A stretch of 64,000 bases of DNA from Nitrospirota bacterium. Its GTDB lineage: Bacteria; Nitrospirota; Thermodesulfovibrionia; Thermodesulfovibrionales; Dissulfurispiraceae. The stretch is taken from positions 1-64,000 of the forward strand of contig JAMCVZ010000053.1 of assembly GCA_023476565.1 (NCBI GenBank), read 5' to 3'. Of the stretch, positions 17,306 to 25,917 are shown piece after piece. The first letter of the stretch is position 1, and every line of letters starts with the position of its first letter. The position numbers and the translations under genes are program-made. Below the pieces are notes generated by a model. The model made no database searches. It was not told the DNA's origin and saw only the letters and a program-made list of their open reading frames with translations.

Positions 17306-18202
17306 TTAGGGACGGTTCTGCTTCTTCATGCGTTTCTGCTCGTACATCAATTTGTCGGCTTTTTCCAGAAGCTCATCAATGTTGCACGGGTCTTCAGGTC
17401 TGTAATGAGTAATACCGATACTTAAGGACAGCGCGTACGGCCTGTTTTTCCCGGCATTGCAGGCGGCGAGATTTTCCTGCAGGCGGCTGATTATAACCTC
17501 ATCGCTGAACTCCGACTCTTCCAGCGCAATAACGGCAAATTCATCGCCTCCCATGCGGGCAATGACATCCGATTCCCGGAAAGTCTCTTTAAGGACCTCG
17601 GCGGTATCGGCCAATGCCCTGTCGCCTTCGAGGTGCCCGAAGGTGTCGTTAATCGATTTCATGCCGTCCAGGTCCGCAAAGAGCAGCAGCAGCCCCACTC
17701 TCATACGGTTGGCCATCTTCAACTGCTGCTGGGCAAGGGTCATGAAACCCCGGCGGTTGTATATGCCGGTCAGATCATCGGTAAGCGACATGGCCCGCAG
17801 CTCCATTTTCATCCGCTGCCGCTCGATGGAATAACGTATGGTGCGGATAAGCAGGTTCGTGTCGATCTGCCCCTTGACGAGGTAATCCTGGGCGCCGCTT
17901 TGTACGGCCTTGACAGCCATTTCAGCGTTGTCAAATCCGGTCAGGACCACAACCGGAACATCGGGTGCTTTTGCAAGCACATCAAGCAACGTGCCGGGCC
18001 ACGAACTGTCGGGCAAGTTTAAATCAAGCAGGACGACATCCGTACTTTTATTATTCAGATGTGAAAGCCCGTCTGAAAGGCTGCCGACGTGGACCAGGTC
18101 AAAATTCACGCTTTCCGCGTCCTTGAGCGTCTCCTGTATCAAACGGGCGTAACCGGGGCTGTCCTCGATGAGTAAAACCCTGATCACCCTTCCATTGAAC
18201 AT
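17306..18202 (-). CDS. Response regulator with GGDEF diguanylate cyclase output
   Basis: A cytoplasmic c-di-GMP synthase switched by phosphorylation. The receiver domain occupies residues about 7-120, with the phospho-acceptor Asp60 in VVLLDLNLPD, an acidic pocket at IEDS and the conserved Lys in YLVKGQ. The GGDEF domain follows, with LTGIYNRRGF, the intact active site GGDEF at 218-222 and an RESD inhibitory site five residues before it. Catalysis with product inhibition is expected. AGGAGG precedes the ATG. No cognate kinase is adjacent. An HD-GYP remnant lies immediately downstream. Confidence 0.93.
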   Translation of the reverse strand: MFNGRVIRVLLIEDSPGYARLIQETLKDAESVNFDLVHVGSLSDGLSHLNNKSTDVVLLDLNLPDSSWPGTLLDVLAKAPDVPVVVLTGFDNAEMAVKAVQSGAQDYLVKGQIDTNLLIRTIRYSIERQRMKMELRAMSLTDDLTGIYNRRGFMTLAQQQLKMANRMRVGLLLLFADLDGMKSINDTFGHLEGDRALADTAEVLKETFRESDVIARMGGDEFAVIALEESEFSDEVIISRLQENLAACNAGKNRPYALSLSIGITHYRPEDPCNIDELLEKADKLMYEQKRMKKQNRP

Positions 18203-18235
18203 AGCTGTCGTGCCTCCTATCCTAATTCTAACATT

Positions 18236-18271
18236 AAAAAAGGCCCCTGCAATTCCTGCAAGGGCCTTTTT
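18236..18271 (-). terminator. Intrinsic terminator between the por operon and the GGDEF regulator
   Basis: A 10-bp stem GGCCCTTGCA/TGCAGGGGCC with one mismatch and a 5-nt loop is flanked by A and T runs, so on the minus strand it ends in TTTTTT. It lies 30 bp after the porB stop and can end por transcription. Confidence 0.8.
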
Positions 18272-18300
18272 ACGATTACCGACCGCTTGTAACTCTCGAT

Positions 18301-19245
18301 TTATTCTTTAGGGGCGAAGAATGCCTCTTCCTTCAAGAGCCTTTCCCAGTACGCGTCAACATAGTCCTGCGCCTGTTTCAGAAGGTGTTCGTTTTCAGGG
18401 GCAAAGAGGTGCTTGAACCTGCCTTGCGGTTTAAGGAAATCAACAAGGGGCTTGTGCTCCCTGGGTTTTACCGTGACCCTTGTGACCCCGTCCTCGATCT
18501 CGAAGAGCGGCCAGTAGCAGGTCTCCACAGCGAGCCTGCTCAGGAGAATGGCATCATCGGTCCTCGACCTCCACCCGCGGTTACAGGGTGCAATGATATT
18601 CATGAATTTCGGGCCCTTTATATCGAGCGCTTTTTTCACTTTTTTCATCAGATCCGACCAATGGCTCGGGGATGCCTGCGCAACGTACGGTATGCCGTGG
18701 GCTGCCATTATCTTGGTGAGGTCCTTCCTCTGCTGGAGCTTGCCGGGGACGACGCTTCCCGCCGGGCAGGTGGTTGTATCGGCGCCGAACGGTGTCGCGC
18801 TGGAGCGCTGTATGCCGGTGTTCATGTATGCGCCGTTGTCGTAGCAGATATAGAGCATGTCGTGTCCGCGTTCCATCGCTCCCGAAAGGCTCTGGAACCC
18901 TATATCATAGGTCCCGCCGTCGCCGCCGAAGGCAATGAACTTGATGTCCTTGTCTATCTTGCCCTGTTTCTTGAGGGACCGGTACATGGTCTCAACACCG
19001 GAAAGGGTAGCGGCGGCGTTCTCAAAGGCGTTGTGTATCCAGGGAATCTTCCATGCGGTATATTCGGATATGCAGGTGGAAACCTCAAGGCAACCGGTTG
19101 CATTTGACGCTACGATCGGATAATCGGTCGCGAGCAGCGCCATCTTTACGACTATGGGAGCGCCGCAACCGGAGCACATACGGTGTCCTCCCGTAATCCG
19201 CACCTCTTTTTTGGAAAGTTCCTTTAAGCTCAGTGGTGTCGCCAT
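18301..19245 (-). CDS. porB: Pyruvate:ferredoxin oxidoreductase, beta subunit
   Basis: Thiamine-diphosphate-binding subunit of the four-subunit enzyme that interconverts pyruvate and acetyl-CoA plus CO2 with ferredoxin. The N-terminal HRMCSGCGAP supplies iron-sulfur ligands. AFGGDGGTYDIGFQSLSGAM followed by YDNGAYMNTGIQ is the ThDP/Mg motif. CNRGWR lies further on. The 314 aa length is typical. It is the last gene of porC-porD-porA-porB, starting one base after the porA stop with GAGGGAG upstream of the ATG. Confidence 0.94.
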   Translation of the reverse strand: MATPLSLKELSKKEVRITGGHRMCSGCGAPIVVKMALLATDYPIVASNATGCLEVSTCISEYTAWKIPWIHNAFENAAATLSGVETMYRSLKKQGKIDKDIKFIAFGGDGGTYDIGFQSLSGAMERGHDMLYICYDNGAYMNTGIQRSSATPFGADTTTCPAGSVVPGKLQQRKDLTKIMAAHGIPYVAQASPSHWSDLMKKVKKALDIKGPKFMNIIAPCNRGWRSRTDDAILLSRLAVETCYWPLFEIEDGVTRVTVKPREHKPLVDFLKPQGRFKHLFAPENEHLLKQAQDYVDAYWERLLKEEAFFAPKE

Positions 19246-19246
19246 A

Positions 19247-20428
19247 TCACTCCCTCACTCCTATATATTCTTTGAAGGTTTTTACTCTTCCTGTTTTCGC
19301 TACCTCCGCAAGCTCTGCCAGTACGAGCTCGGCGTGCTCGGGCATATAGTCCCTTCCTCCGAGTCCGTATATTTTGTTGATGAGCAGCGGCCTGTCCTTG
19401 TACGGATAGATGCCGGAGGCGATATCCATAAAGAGCGGCCCGTACGAGGCGCCGAAGGCATCGGCCCTGTCCAGTACGCAGACGGCTTTGAGGTGTTTTA
19501 AGGCCTCTCCGATCTCTTCGTAAGGGAACGGCCTGTACAATCTCGGCTTCAGGAGTCCTGCCTTTATCCCCTTGTCCCTGAAGACATCAACCGCATCCTT
19601 GGAGGTGCCTGCCGCAGAGTTCAGGATCACCAGCCCTATTTCAGCATCATCGAGCCGGTAGGTCTCGAACAGTCCATACTTCCTGCCCGAAATCTTTTCG
19701 AAGTCTTGAGCCACATCCAGTACCACTTGTGAGACCTTCGACATGACTTCAGCATGCGCCCTTCTGTATTCCATGTATAAATCGGTGAGTATCAAGGGAC
19801 CGTAGCTTACCGGATGCTCTATGTCGAGAAGGGGGTTCAACTGCTTGAATTCCCCGATAAAGTTCTTTACGACAGCATCGTCGAGGTACTCCATTCTCTC
19901 TATGGAATGGCTTATGATGAAGCCGTCCAAGCATACCATTGCAGGCATTCTTATGTCCATGTGCTCGGCGATGCGAAACGACTGTATCATGTTGTCATAC
20001 GCTTCCTGGGCATTTTCGCTCCAGAGTTGTATCCAGCCGCAGTCACGTGCGCCCATGCCGTCGGAGTGGTCGCCGTGAATGTTGAGCGGCGCGGAGAGTG
20101 CCCTGTTGACCAGGGTCATTATAATGGGCAGCCTGGTGCCGGATGCAATAAACAATTCCTCCCACATGAGGGCAAGGCCCTGCGATGAAGTGGCGGTGGC
20201 AACCCTGCCCCCTGCCGCAGATGCTCCGACACAGGCGCTCATGGCGCTGTGCTCGCTCTCGACGAGGACCATTTCGGTCTTGACTTTGCCGTTGGAGACA
20301 AAACCGGTAAACCGCTGCATGATATCCGTCGCAGGGGTTATGGGGTACGCTGCACAGACATCGGGGTTTACCTGCCTCATGGCCTCTGCAACCGCTTCAT
20401 TTCCGGTAACCGCAACAACTCGTGCCAT
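19247..20428 (-). CDS. porA: Pyruvate:ferredoxin oxidoreductase, alpha subunit
   Basis: Binds the pyrimidine half of ThDP and forms the active site with PorB. It shows TGNEAVAEAMRQVNPDVCAAYPITPATDIM at the N-terminus (quoted discontinuously: AYPITPATDIM is the key motif), ESEHSAMSACVGASAAGGR and TSSQGLALMWEE. Domain II ends with LDRADAFGASYGPLF. ATG 20428 gives 393 aa and overlaps the porD stop by one base (TAATG). The frame extends upstream to 20602, but that part only shadows porD. Confidence 0.94.
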   Translation of the reverse strand: MARVVAVTGNEAVAEAMRQVNPDVCAAYPITPATDIMQRFTGFVSNGKVKTEMVLVESEHSAMSACVGASAAGGRVATATSSQGLALMWEELFIASGTRLPIIMTLVNRALSAPLNIHGDHSDGMGARDCGWIQLWSENAQEAYDNMIQSFRIAEHMDIRMPAMVCLDGFIISHSIERMEYLDDAVVKNFIGEFKQLNPLLDIEHPVSYGPLILTDLYMEYRRAHAEVMSKVSQVVLDVAQDFEKISGRKYGLFETYRLDDAEIGLVILNSAAGTSKDAVDVFRDKGIKAGLLKPRLYRPFPYEEIGEALKHLKAVCVLDRADAFGASYGPLFMDIASGIYPYKDRPLLINKIYGLGGRDYMPEHAELVLAELAEVAKTGRVKTFKEYIGVRE

Positions 20429-20721
20429 TATTTGCCCTCCTCTTCCATAACGATTGCCTTCTTGCCTTTCTTTCCGGGACATTCGAGGGCGCAGATGCCG
20501 CAGCCCTTGCAGTAGTCGTAATTGAACTCGCCCCTCTTGCCGTCCTTTGCCCTGACCGCCATATCGGGACAGTATGCCCAGCAGAACATGCATTGAATGC
20601 AATTCTCCTCAATCCATCGAGGTCTAAAGGCTCTCCACGAGCCTGTTTTAAACTTCTCGGCGCTTCCGGGTTCGGTAACCACGGCGCCCGGTTTCAGTTC
20701 TTTCCATCCCCTGGGTTTCAT
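20428..20721 (-). CDS. porD: Pyruvate:ferredoxin oxidoreductase, delta (ferredoxin) subunit
   Basis: An 8Fe ferredoxin-type subunit that wires electrons out of PorAB. Two complete clusters are visible: CIQCMFCWAYCP near residues 41-52 and CKGCGICALECP near 71-82. It is 97 aa. It overlaps porC upstream by four bases and porA downstream by one base, so the subunits are tightly coupled. Confidence 0.95.
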   Translation of the reverse strand: MKPRGWKELKPGAVVTEPGSAEKFKTGSWRAFRPRWIEENCIQCMFCWAYCPDMAVRAKDGKRGEFNYDYCKGCGICALECPGKKGKKAIVMEEEGK

Positions 20722-21293
20722 CCTTCCCTTACCTCCCCGTAACCTTTCCGTGCAGCCTCAAGGTTGCCGTCTATTATCTTCTGGGAAAACTTTTTCCCGA
20801 AGCTCTTTTTTACATCTTCGAGTATCTGGTCCAGGCTTATAAGACCCGATACCTTTGCCAGCACCCCTACCATCGGGGAGTTCGGCAGCGGCCGTCCGAT
20901 GCACTCCAGTGCTATCCTGGTGGCATCTATCGTAAACACCTTCTGTGTCGGTTTTGCCTTCAGTTTCTCCCTGATCTCTTTGGGGTCCTTTGCGGAATTG
21001 ACAACAATGACGGCGTCATCGGGAGCGCCTTCCATGACGTTGATGCTGTCAAGCAGGGTTGCATCCACAACCGCGACAATGCCCGGCCTTAAAACAGGGC
21101 AGTGCATCCTGAGCTCCTTTGAGCTGACCCTGTTATAAGCCCTCAAAGGGGCGCCCGATCTTTCAGGGCCGTACTCGGGAAACGCCTGTACATGCCTGCC
21201 CCCGCTCAAACACGCATCGGCAAATACCTTGGCGGCAGTAACGGTGCCCTGACCTCCCCTGCCGTGCCATCTGATCTCAACCATTTCAGCCAT
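20718..21293 (-). CDS. porC: Pyruvate:ferredoxin oxidoreductase, gamma subunit
   Basis: The gamma subunit of the same complex, 191 aa. Its start EIRWHGRGGQGTVTAAKVFA and QAFPEYGPERSGAPLRAYNR are signature sequences of the family. It is first in the por operon. AGGATAG precedes the ATG. A long-form palindromic repeat starts 19 bp upstream, between this gene and the Crp-family regulator. Confidence 0.95.
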   Translation of the reverse strand: MAEMVEIRWHGRGGQGTVTAAKVFADACLSGGRHVQAFPEYGPERSGAPLRAYNRVSSKELRMHCPVLRPGIVAVVDATLLDSINVMEGAPDDAVIVVNSAKDPKEIREKLKAKPTQKVFTIDATRIALECIGRPLPNSPMVGVLAKVSGLISLDQILEDVKKSFGKKFSQKIIDGNLEAARKGYGEVREG

Positions 21294-21311
21294 TTCTATC
21301 CTCCCCTACGC

Positions 21312-21392
21312 GGGGACAGTCCCTATTCTACGACTCCGCTTCTGCTTCGTCCGTGGTAAACCACCTACTGTTGGTAAATAGGGACAGTCCCC
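21312..21392 (+). repeat. GGGACAGTCCC-ended palindromic repeat, copy 4 (long form)
   Basis: An 81-bp copy with the additional internal hairpin GTGGTAAACCACC and ACTGTTGGTAAAT before the right end. It lies in the 5' region of porC, downstream of the Crp-family gene. Confidence 0.92.
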
Positions 21393-21498
21393 TGTGTTAT
21401 TTCGTTTATTTCGTTAATGTAAAAGGTAACACTGAATCCACTTAGGATAACTAAAGTTTCCATTGTTTTTCAACAAACCAATGTGTCAATTAGTAAAA

Positions 21499-22200
21499 TT
21501 AATAGGCGGGATCCAGGATTGACTTCAAGGTATCCAGCTTCAGGACTGCGATCTTTCCGCCCTCGTCATTGATAAGGCCCAGCCTCTTGAACTTGCTCAT
21601 GACCCTGATGGCGGTCTCCACCGTAGTCCCGACCATTTCGGCGATGTCCTGTTTGGTGAGCCTCATGTTTATAACAACCGCACCCCCGTCCGTCCGGTCG
21701 CCTGTTTTGTCCGCAAGCTTCAAAAGCAGCGCGGCTATCCGTGCCTCCACCTTTTCGAGGGCTATATTTTTAAGGGTATCGTGGAAGTCCCGTATCCTCT
21801 CGCCAAGGCTCGAGGTTATGTCGTACATGATATTGGGGAACCTGTCGATAACCCTCATCAGGTTGCTTCTGGAAATCTTCAGGACCTCCGCATCTTCCAT
21901 GGCAACGGCATTTGCGGGATAGGGGAACCCTTTCAGGACGGCGAAGCCGCCGAAGAAGTCCCGGGGCGATATCACCTCCAGGATTATTTCCCTTCCATCG
22001 TGGGACAGCTTTGTTATCTTGATCTTTCCGCTCAGGACCACATAAAACCAGTCAGGGGGGTCTCCTTCGGAAAAGATCTCCTGCTTCTTTTTGACCGCCT
22101 CCCTGACGCAATAGGGCCGGATCTCCTGTATCTCGTCATCGCTGAAGGTGGAAAACATCGGAATTTTCTTTAAATCTTCCTTATCAAAATTCATACGCAT
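21499..22200 (-). CDS. Crp/Fnr-family transcriptional regulator
   Basis: Dimeric sensor-regulator, 233 aa. The cyclic-nucleotide-binding-fold domain covers about 15-130 (EIFSEGDPPDWFYVVLSGKI, FFGGFAVL). The crp-type winged helix is at 150-225, with recognition region LTKQDIAEMVGTTVETAIRV. There is no N-terminal cysteine cluster, so it is not an oxygen-sensing Fnr. The ligand is unknown. It is flanked on both sides by long-form palindromic repeats and has no operon partner. The start is ATG 22200 or 22194. Confidence 0.9.
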   Translation of the reverse strand: MRMNFDKEDLKKIPMFSTFSDDEIQEIRPYCVREAVKKKQEIFSEGDPPDWFYVVLSGKIKITKLSHDGREIILEVISPRDFFGGFAVLKGFPYPANAVAMEDAEVLKISRSNLMRVIDRFPNIMYDITSSLGERIRDFHDTLKNIALEKVEARIAALLLKLADKTGDRTDGGAVVINMRLTKQDIAEMVGTTVETAIRVMSKFKRLGLINDEGGKIAVLKLDTLKSILDPAY

Positions 22201-22290
22201 CTCAAAATTGGTTTAATAGTATCAGCATACCATGGCCGGTATATATACAGTAAAGGCCCTCTTGACACTTGCTCCATCCCCACTTGCTCA

Positions 22291-22371
22291 GGGGACAGTC
22301 CCTATTCTACGACTTCGCTGCTGCTTCGTCCGTGGTAAACCACCTACTGTTGGTAAATAGGGACAGTCCCC
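22291..22371 (+). repeat. GGGACAGTCCC-ended palindromic repeat, copy 5 (long form)
   Basis: Nearly identical to copy 4 and in the same orientation, so the two long forms flank the Crp-family gene as direct repeats. It sits between the starts/ends of the Crp-family gene and the REC-PAS-kinase gene. Confidence 0.92.
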
Positions 22372-22384
22372 TGAGTCCCCTGTG

Positions 22385-23935
22385 TTATTTGGGGACAGGT
22401 AAATATATGGCAACTATCGTTCCGAACCCTGCTTTACTGTAAACGGTGATTTCACCGCCATGGTCTTTCACTATGCCGTACGAGGCAGCGAGGCCGAGCC
22501 CTGTTCCCTTTCCTTTTTCCTTGGTGGTGTAAAAAGGCTCGAAGATGTGAGGCAGGTGCTCTTCGGCAATTCCGGTCCCCGTATCGGAAATGCGTATAAC
22601 AATGAATTGCCCCTCTTTTATATCGGCATGGAACCCCGGACCGCCCTGCAGACCGCTATTGGGCAGACTGCCGGGCTTGACATTGACAAGACCCGTGGAT
22701 ATGTCGATTTCACCGCCGTTGGGCATCGCATCCCGTGCGTTGATGACCAGGTTCATTACCACCTGGCCTATTTGTGTCGCGTTGCCCATGATAGGGACAA
22801 TGGTTGCATCGAGCTTTTTCTTGATGATGATCCTGGGCAGGATAAGCTTGGACACCATAGCCAGCGTATTTTCAATGACCTCATTCACGCGCAAGGGGTT
22901 AAATTCATTCCCGCCCCTGCGTGCAAAGCTCAGGAGCTGCGCTACCACCTGCGACGCCTGGCGGGCCGAGGATTCTATCACCTGGAGGCTTTCCAATGCG
23001 CCGGTTGACAACTGCTCGGTCGCAAGTATCATATCGGCATGGCCGAGAACAGCGGTCAGGATATTATTGAAATCATGGGCCAGTCCCCCGGCCAGCGTGC
23101 CTATCGACTCCATCTTCTGCGAATGGAACAACTGGGCCTGGAGCCGCTTTTTTTCCGTTATGTCCCGGTAAAACGACTGAATGGTCATTCTGCCATCGAC
23201 CTCTATGGCTTTGGCGCTTATTTCAATCGATACCTTATTCCCGCTTTTCGTGTAGTACTCGGTCTCAAAGAGTAATTGCTCCCCGTTCAGCAGTCTTACC
23301 ATCCGGTCCTTCCAGAGATACTTGCTTTCCTCCGCCTCAAAGGTGGTGATCTTTTCACCCTTTAACTCCTCTTTCGCATATCCCATCAGCTCGCATGCCC
23401 TCAGATTGAGATCGAGGATGACCGCATCCGTGTTCATGATTATGATGCCGTCGTTGGCGTTCTCGAACAGCTCCTTGCGCATCCGCTCGGTTATCATGAG
23501 CTCTTTTGTGCGCTCATCAATAAGCTCTTTCAATTCGGCATGCTCTTGTTTAAGCTCCTTCGCCTTCTTCCGCTTGTGCATCCCCCTTTCAACAACTTTT
23601 ATTACGTCATTCCTGTCGAAGGGCTTCATCAGGTAATCAAAAGCGCCGTATTGTATTGCCTTCCGTGCCGTATCGACACTGGCATATGCGGTCACTATCA
23701 GGACCTCGGAATCAGGACATATTCTCTTTATTTCCTGGAGCGCGGTGATGCCGTCCATGTGGGGCATCCTCAAATCAAGGAGGACAACGCTGAAATCGTC
23801 TTCGGACAGGAGTTTCAGTCCTTCGAGGGCATTCGGCGCTGTCTTAACCGGGTATTTATCCTTGATAATCATCCGGAGAGATTCTCTCGGACCTATTTCA
23901 TCGTCAATGATCAAAACTTTGCCGCCGGAATTCAT
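22385..23935 (-). CDS. Receiver-PAS-histidine kinase protein
   Basis: A soluble signalling protein of 516 aa. The N-terminal receiver has phospho-acceptor Asp54 in VVLLDLRMPHMDG. A coiled coil follows near 130-165, then a PAS domain (FENANDGIIIMNTDAVILDL). The kinase core has the H-box LAHDFNNILTAVLGH, N-box MNLVINARDAM, and complete DTGTGI and GKGTGLGLAASYGI motifs. Catalysis is therefore expected. ATG 23935 with AAGGAGG is preferred over an upstream start. It is the last gene of the ketosynthase-to-kinase operon and a plausible phosphoryl acceptor for the membrane kinase. Confidence 0.92.
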   Translation of the reverse strand: MNSGGKVLIIDDEIGPRESLRMIIKDKYPVKTAPNALEGLKLLSEDDFSVVLLDLRMPHMDGITALQEIKRICPDSEVLIVTAYASVDTARKAIQYGAFDYLMKPFDRNDVIKVVERGMHKRKKAKELKQEHAELKELIDERTKELMITERMRKELFENANDGIIIMNTDAVILDLNLRACELMGYAKEELKGEKITTFEAEESKYLWKDRMVRLLNGEQLLFETEYYTKSGNKVSIEISAKAIEVDGRMTIQSFYRDITEKKRLQAQLFHSQKMESIGTLAGGLAHDFNNILTAVLGHADMILATEQLSTGALESLQVIESSARQASQVVAQLLSFARRGGNEFNPLRVNEVIENTLAMVSKLILPRIIIKKKLDATIVPIMGNATQIGQVVMNLVINARDAMPNGGEIDISTGLVNVKPGSLPNSGLQGGPGFHADIKEGQFIVIRISDTGTGIAEEHLPHIFEPFYTTKEKGKGTGLGLAASYGIVKDHGGEITVYSKAGFGTIVAIYLPVPK

Positions 23936-23958
23936 AAGGCCTCCTTCACTATATACCG

Positions 23959-25917
23959 TCATCCGGCTATATCGCACGCTGGGATTGAAATCACAACGGA
24001 ACTCCCCGCATTAACCTGCTTTATCATTAAACTGCCTTTATGCCCCTCGGCTATCTTCTGGATCAAAGCGACATCCAGGTCCTCGCTCGGCGCTTCGGAA
24101 CTGAATGTTAATGCGCTCCCGACCGGCCCCTCTATGAACCGCGTATCAGGACAGGTTACGGCTATCTCGATATGGGAAATCTTGTTGCCTATGGTGTTCG
24201 CTTCCAATATTATGGAATCGCCCTTTTGCAGCCTCTCGGCGCACGATACTATTAAATAGTAAAGCCCCTTTGAAAGTAAAGGCCTGTCGGCATTGATGAA
24301 CGCGGGTTTCTCCAGTTTGTTTACAACCAGGTTGACGCCTTCGGGCATCTCCTGGTTCACCGCCTCACCCACCTCTTCGATTATCACGTTGACATCCTGG
24401 GCTTCGGCGGCAAACTCCAGCGAGTCGGACAGGAAAAGGATTTTGTTTATAAGCTTGTTCAGCCTGTCTACCGATTGCAGGACCGTTGTCTTGTAGAATT
24501 GCCTGAACTCCATATCCTCGAATTTCTCCTCGAGCAACTGTGTAAAAGTCATTATCGATGAGAGGGGATTTTTGATGCTGTGCGCTATCTGCCCGGTGAT
24601 AAGGTGCATCATCCTCAATTTCTCGGCCCTCCTCTTTTCCTCCTCGAATCTCTTGAGATCCGAGATATCGGAGAAGATAATACCGGCCCCGGCCACATTC
24701 CCCCTCTCGTCATCAAGCCTGTAGCTGTTTATTCCCAGTTGTATCCTCCTCGGACGGAGGAGCGCCTCGTGCCTTTCGTAAAATATCCCGTCAACCATGG
24801 TCTCATACAGAATATCCCCGAGGGGAGAGGGAAGATTTCTCAGATCCTTTCCGATAATATCCTCAAATCCGATGCCCAGAATCTCCGAGGCCTTCGGGTT
24901 GAAGACGCGTATCGTTTCATCCTTGTCTATGGTAATGACGCCGCTGTTCATATTGGAGAGTATATTCCTGATAAAATCCTTCTGGCTTTGTATCTGGTGG
25001 TACAGGTCGATGTCCTTGATCGCGGCGGACTGATAATTGCACAGAGTATAGATTACCTCGAGCTCGTCGTTATAAAAGGGCTCGCCGGTAATTTTCTCGC
25101 CTATGTTCACTATCCCCTCGAGCCTCCCCTTATAAATCATCGGGAAGGAGAGGATGCACTGCAGGCGGCCCATTTCCTGGAATATCCTCATCCTGTCCAC
25201 GTTTTCCGCCGTGGCCGTCCTCTGTATGATTCCCCCGTGCTGGGCCAGGTGGTAAACAAGCGTGCTCTTCAAGTCGAGCTTGAGTTCCCGGGCAAGATAG
25301 GGGTCCAATCCTTTCTGCGCCTTTATTACAAAAACATTCTTTTCCCTGAGCATTATGGATATCTTGTTGACCTTTGCGATCTCCGCAAGCGATTCCATAA
25401 AATGGCTCAGCAGCTTGTCGATATCAAAATGAGCAGTCAGCACTTTTGCGAAATTGACCAGTACGTGCCTGTAAAGGAAATCGCTGCCGGGGAGGTCCCT
25501 CTTCGCGAAAGCGCCCGGCGGCTTTTCCGGAGTCCGGGAGGCAGGTTCCCTGTGAAGGATCGCGTTGTTTTGATTGCGGGTGTTTTTCTTGTTGAGCAGC
25601 AGTTCAAGGATGGGCTGCAGCTCCAGGTGCATATTATCGGCTTTGATCTGCAAGGGAAGGCTCTCGAGCCTTTGCGCATCGAATTCCGGATGCGTGAGCA
25701 GGACTATCGATTCCCTGCCGAACAACCTGATAACGGTGTTTATCTGCGAGGTCTCGAAGGAGTCCGAATCAACGATGCACAGGTCGAAGGTATAATTGAT
25801 CAGCGACTCTTCCAGCTCCGTAAGGTCCCTGATGGCATGGACAGTATAGTTCTTCAGACTGTCCTTGACGGCCTCCGCCCTTTTAGGACTTTTGCAGAGA
25901 AGCGCTAAGAATTCCAT
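23959..25917 (-). CDS. Receiver-like/GAF/PAS histidine kinase homologue with degenerate ATPase domain
   Basis: A 652 aa cytoplasmic protein: receiver-like domain (1-110, DLCIVDSDSF), GAF (about 165-305), PAS (315-420), and a dimerisation domain with the phospho-acceptor His446 in GQIAHSIKNPLSSI. The C-terminal ATPase domain is eroded. The N-box position reads YYLIVSCAERLQ instead of NLxxNA, the G1 box reads DTRFIEGPVG instead of DxGxG, and no GxGLGL G2 motif remains. It may be phosphorylated in trans or act as a scaffold. It overlaps the membrane kinase gene upstream by 13 bp. Confidence 0.88.
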   Translation of the reverse strand: MEFLALLCKSPKRAEAVKDSLKNYTVHAIRDLTELEESLINYTFDLCIVDSDSFETSQINTVIRLFGRESIVLLTHPEFDAQRLESLPLQIKADNMHLELQPILELLLNKKNTRNQNNAILHREPASRTPEKPPGAFAKRDLPGSDFLYRHVLVNFAKVLTAHFDIDKLLSHFMESLAEIAKVNKISIMLREKNVFVIKAQKGLDPYLARELKLDLKSTLVYHLAQHGGIIQRTATAENVDRMRIFQEMGRLQCILSFPMIYKGRLEGIVNIGEKITGEPFYNDELEVIYTLCNYQSAAIKDIDLYHQIQSQKDFIRNILSNMNSGVITIDKDETIRVFNPKASEILGIGFEDIIGKDLRNLPSPLGDILYETMVDGIFYERHEALLRPRRIQLGINSYRLDDERGNVAGAGIIFSDISDLKRFEEEKRRAEKLRMMHLITGQIAHSIKNPLSSIMTFTQLLEEKFEDMEFRQFYKTTVLQSVDRLNKLINKILFLSDSLEFAAEAQDVNVIIEEVGEAVNQEMPEGVNLVVNKLEKPAFINADRPLLSKGLYYLIVSCAERLQKGDSIILEANTIGNKISHIEIAVTCPDTRFIEGPVGSALTFSSEAPSEDLDVALIQKIAEGHKGSLMIKQVNAGSSVVISIPACDIAG

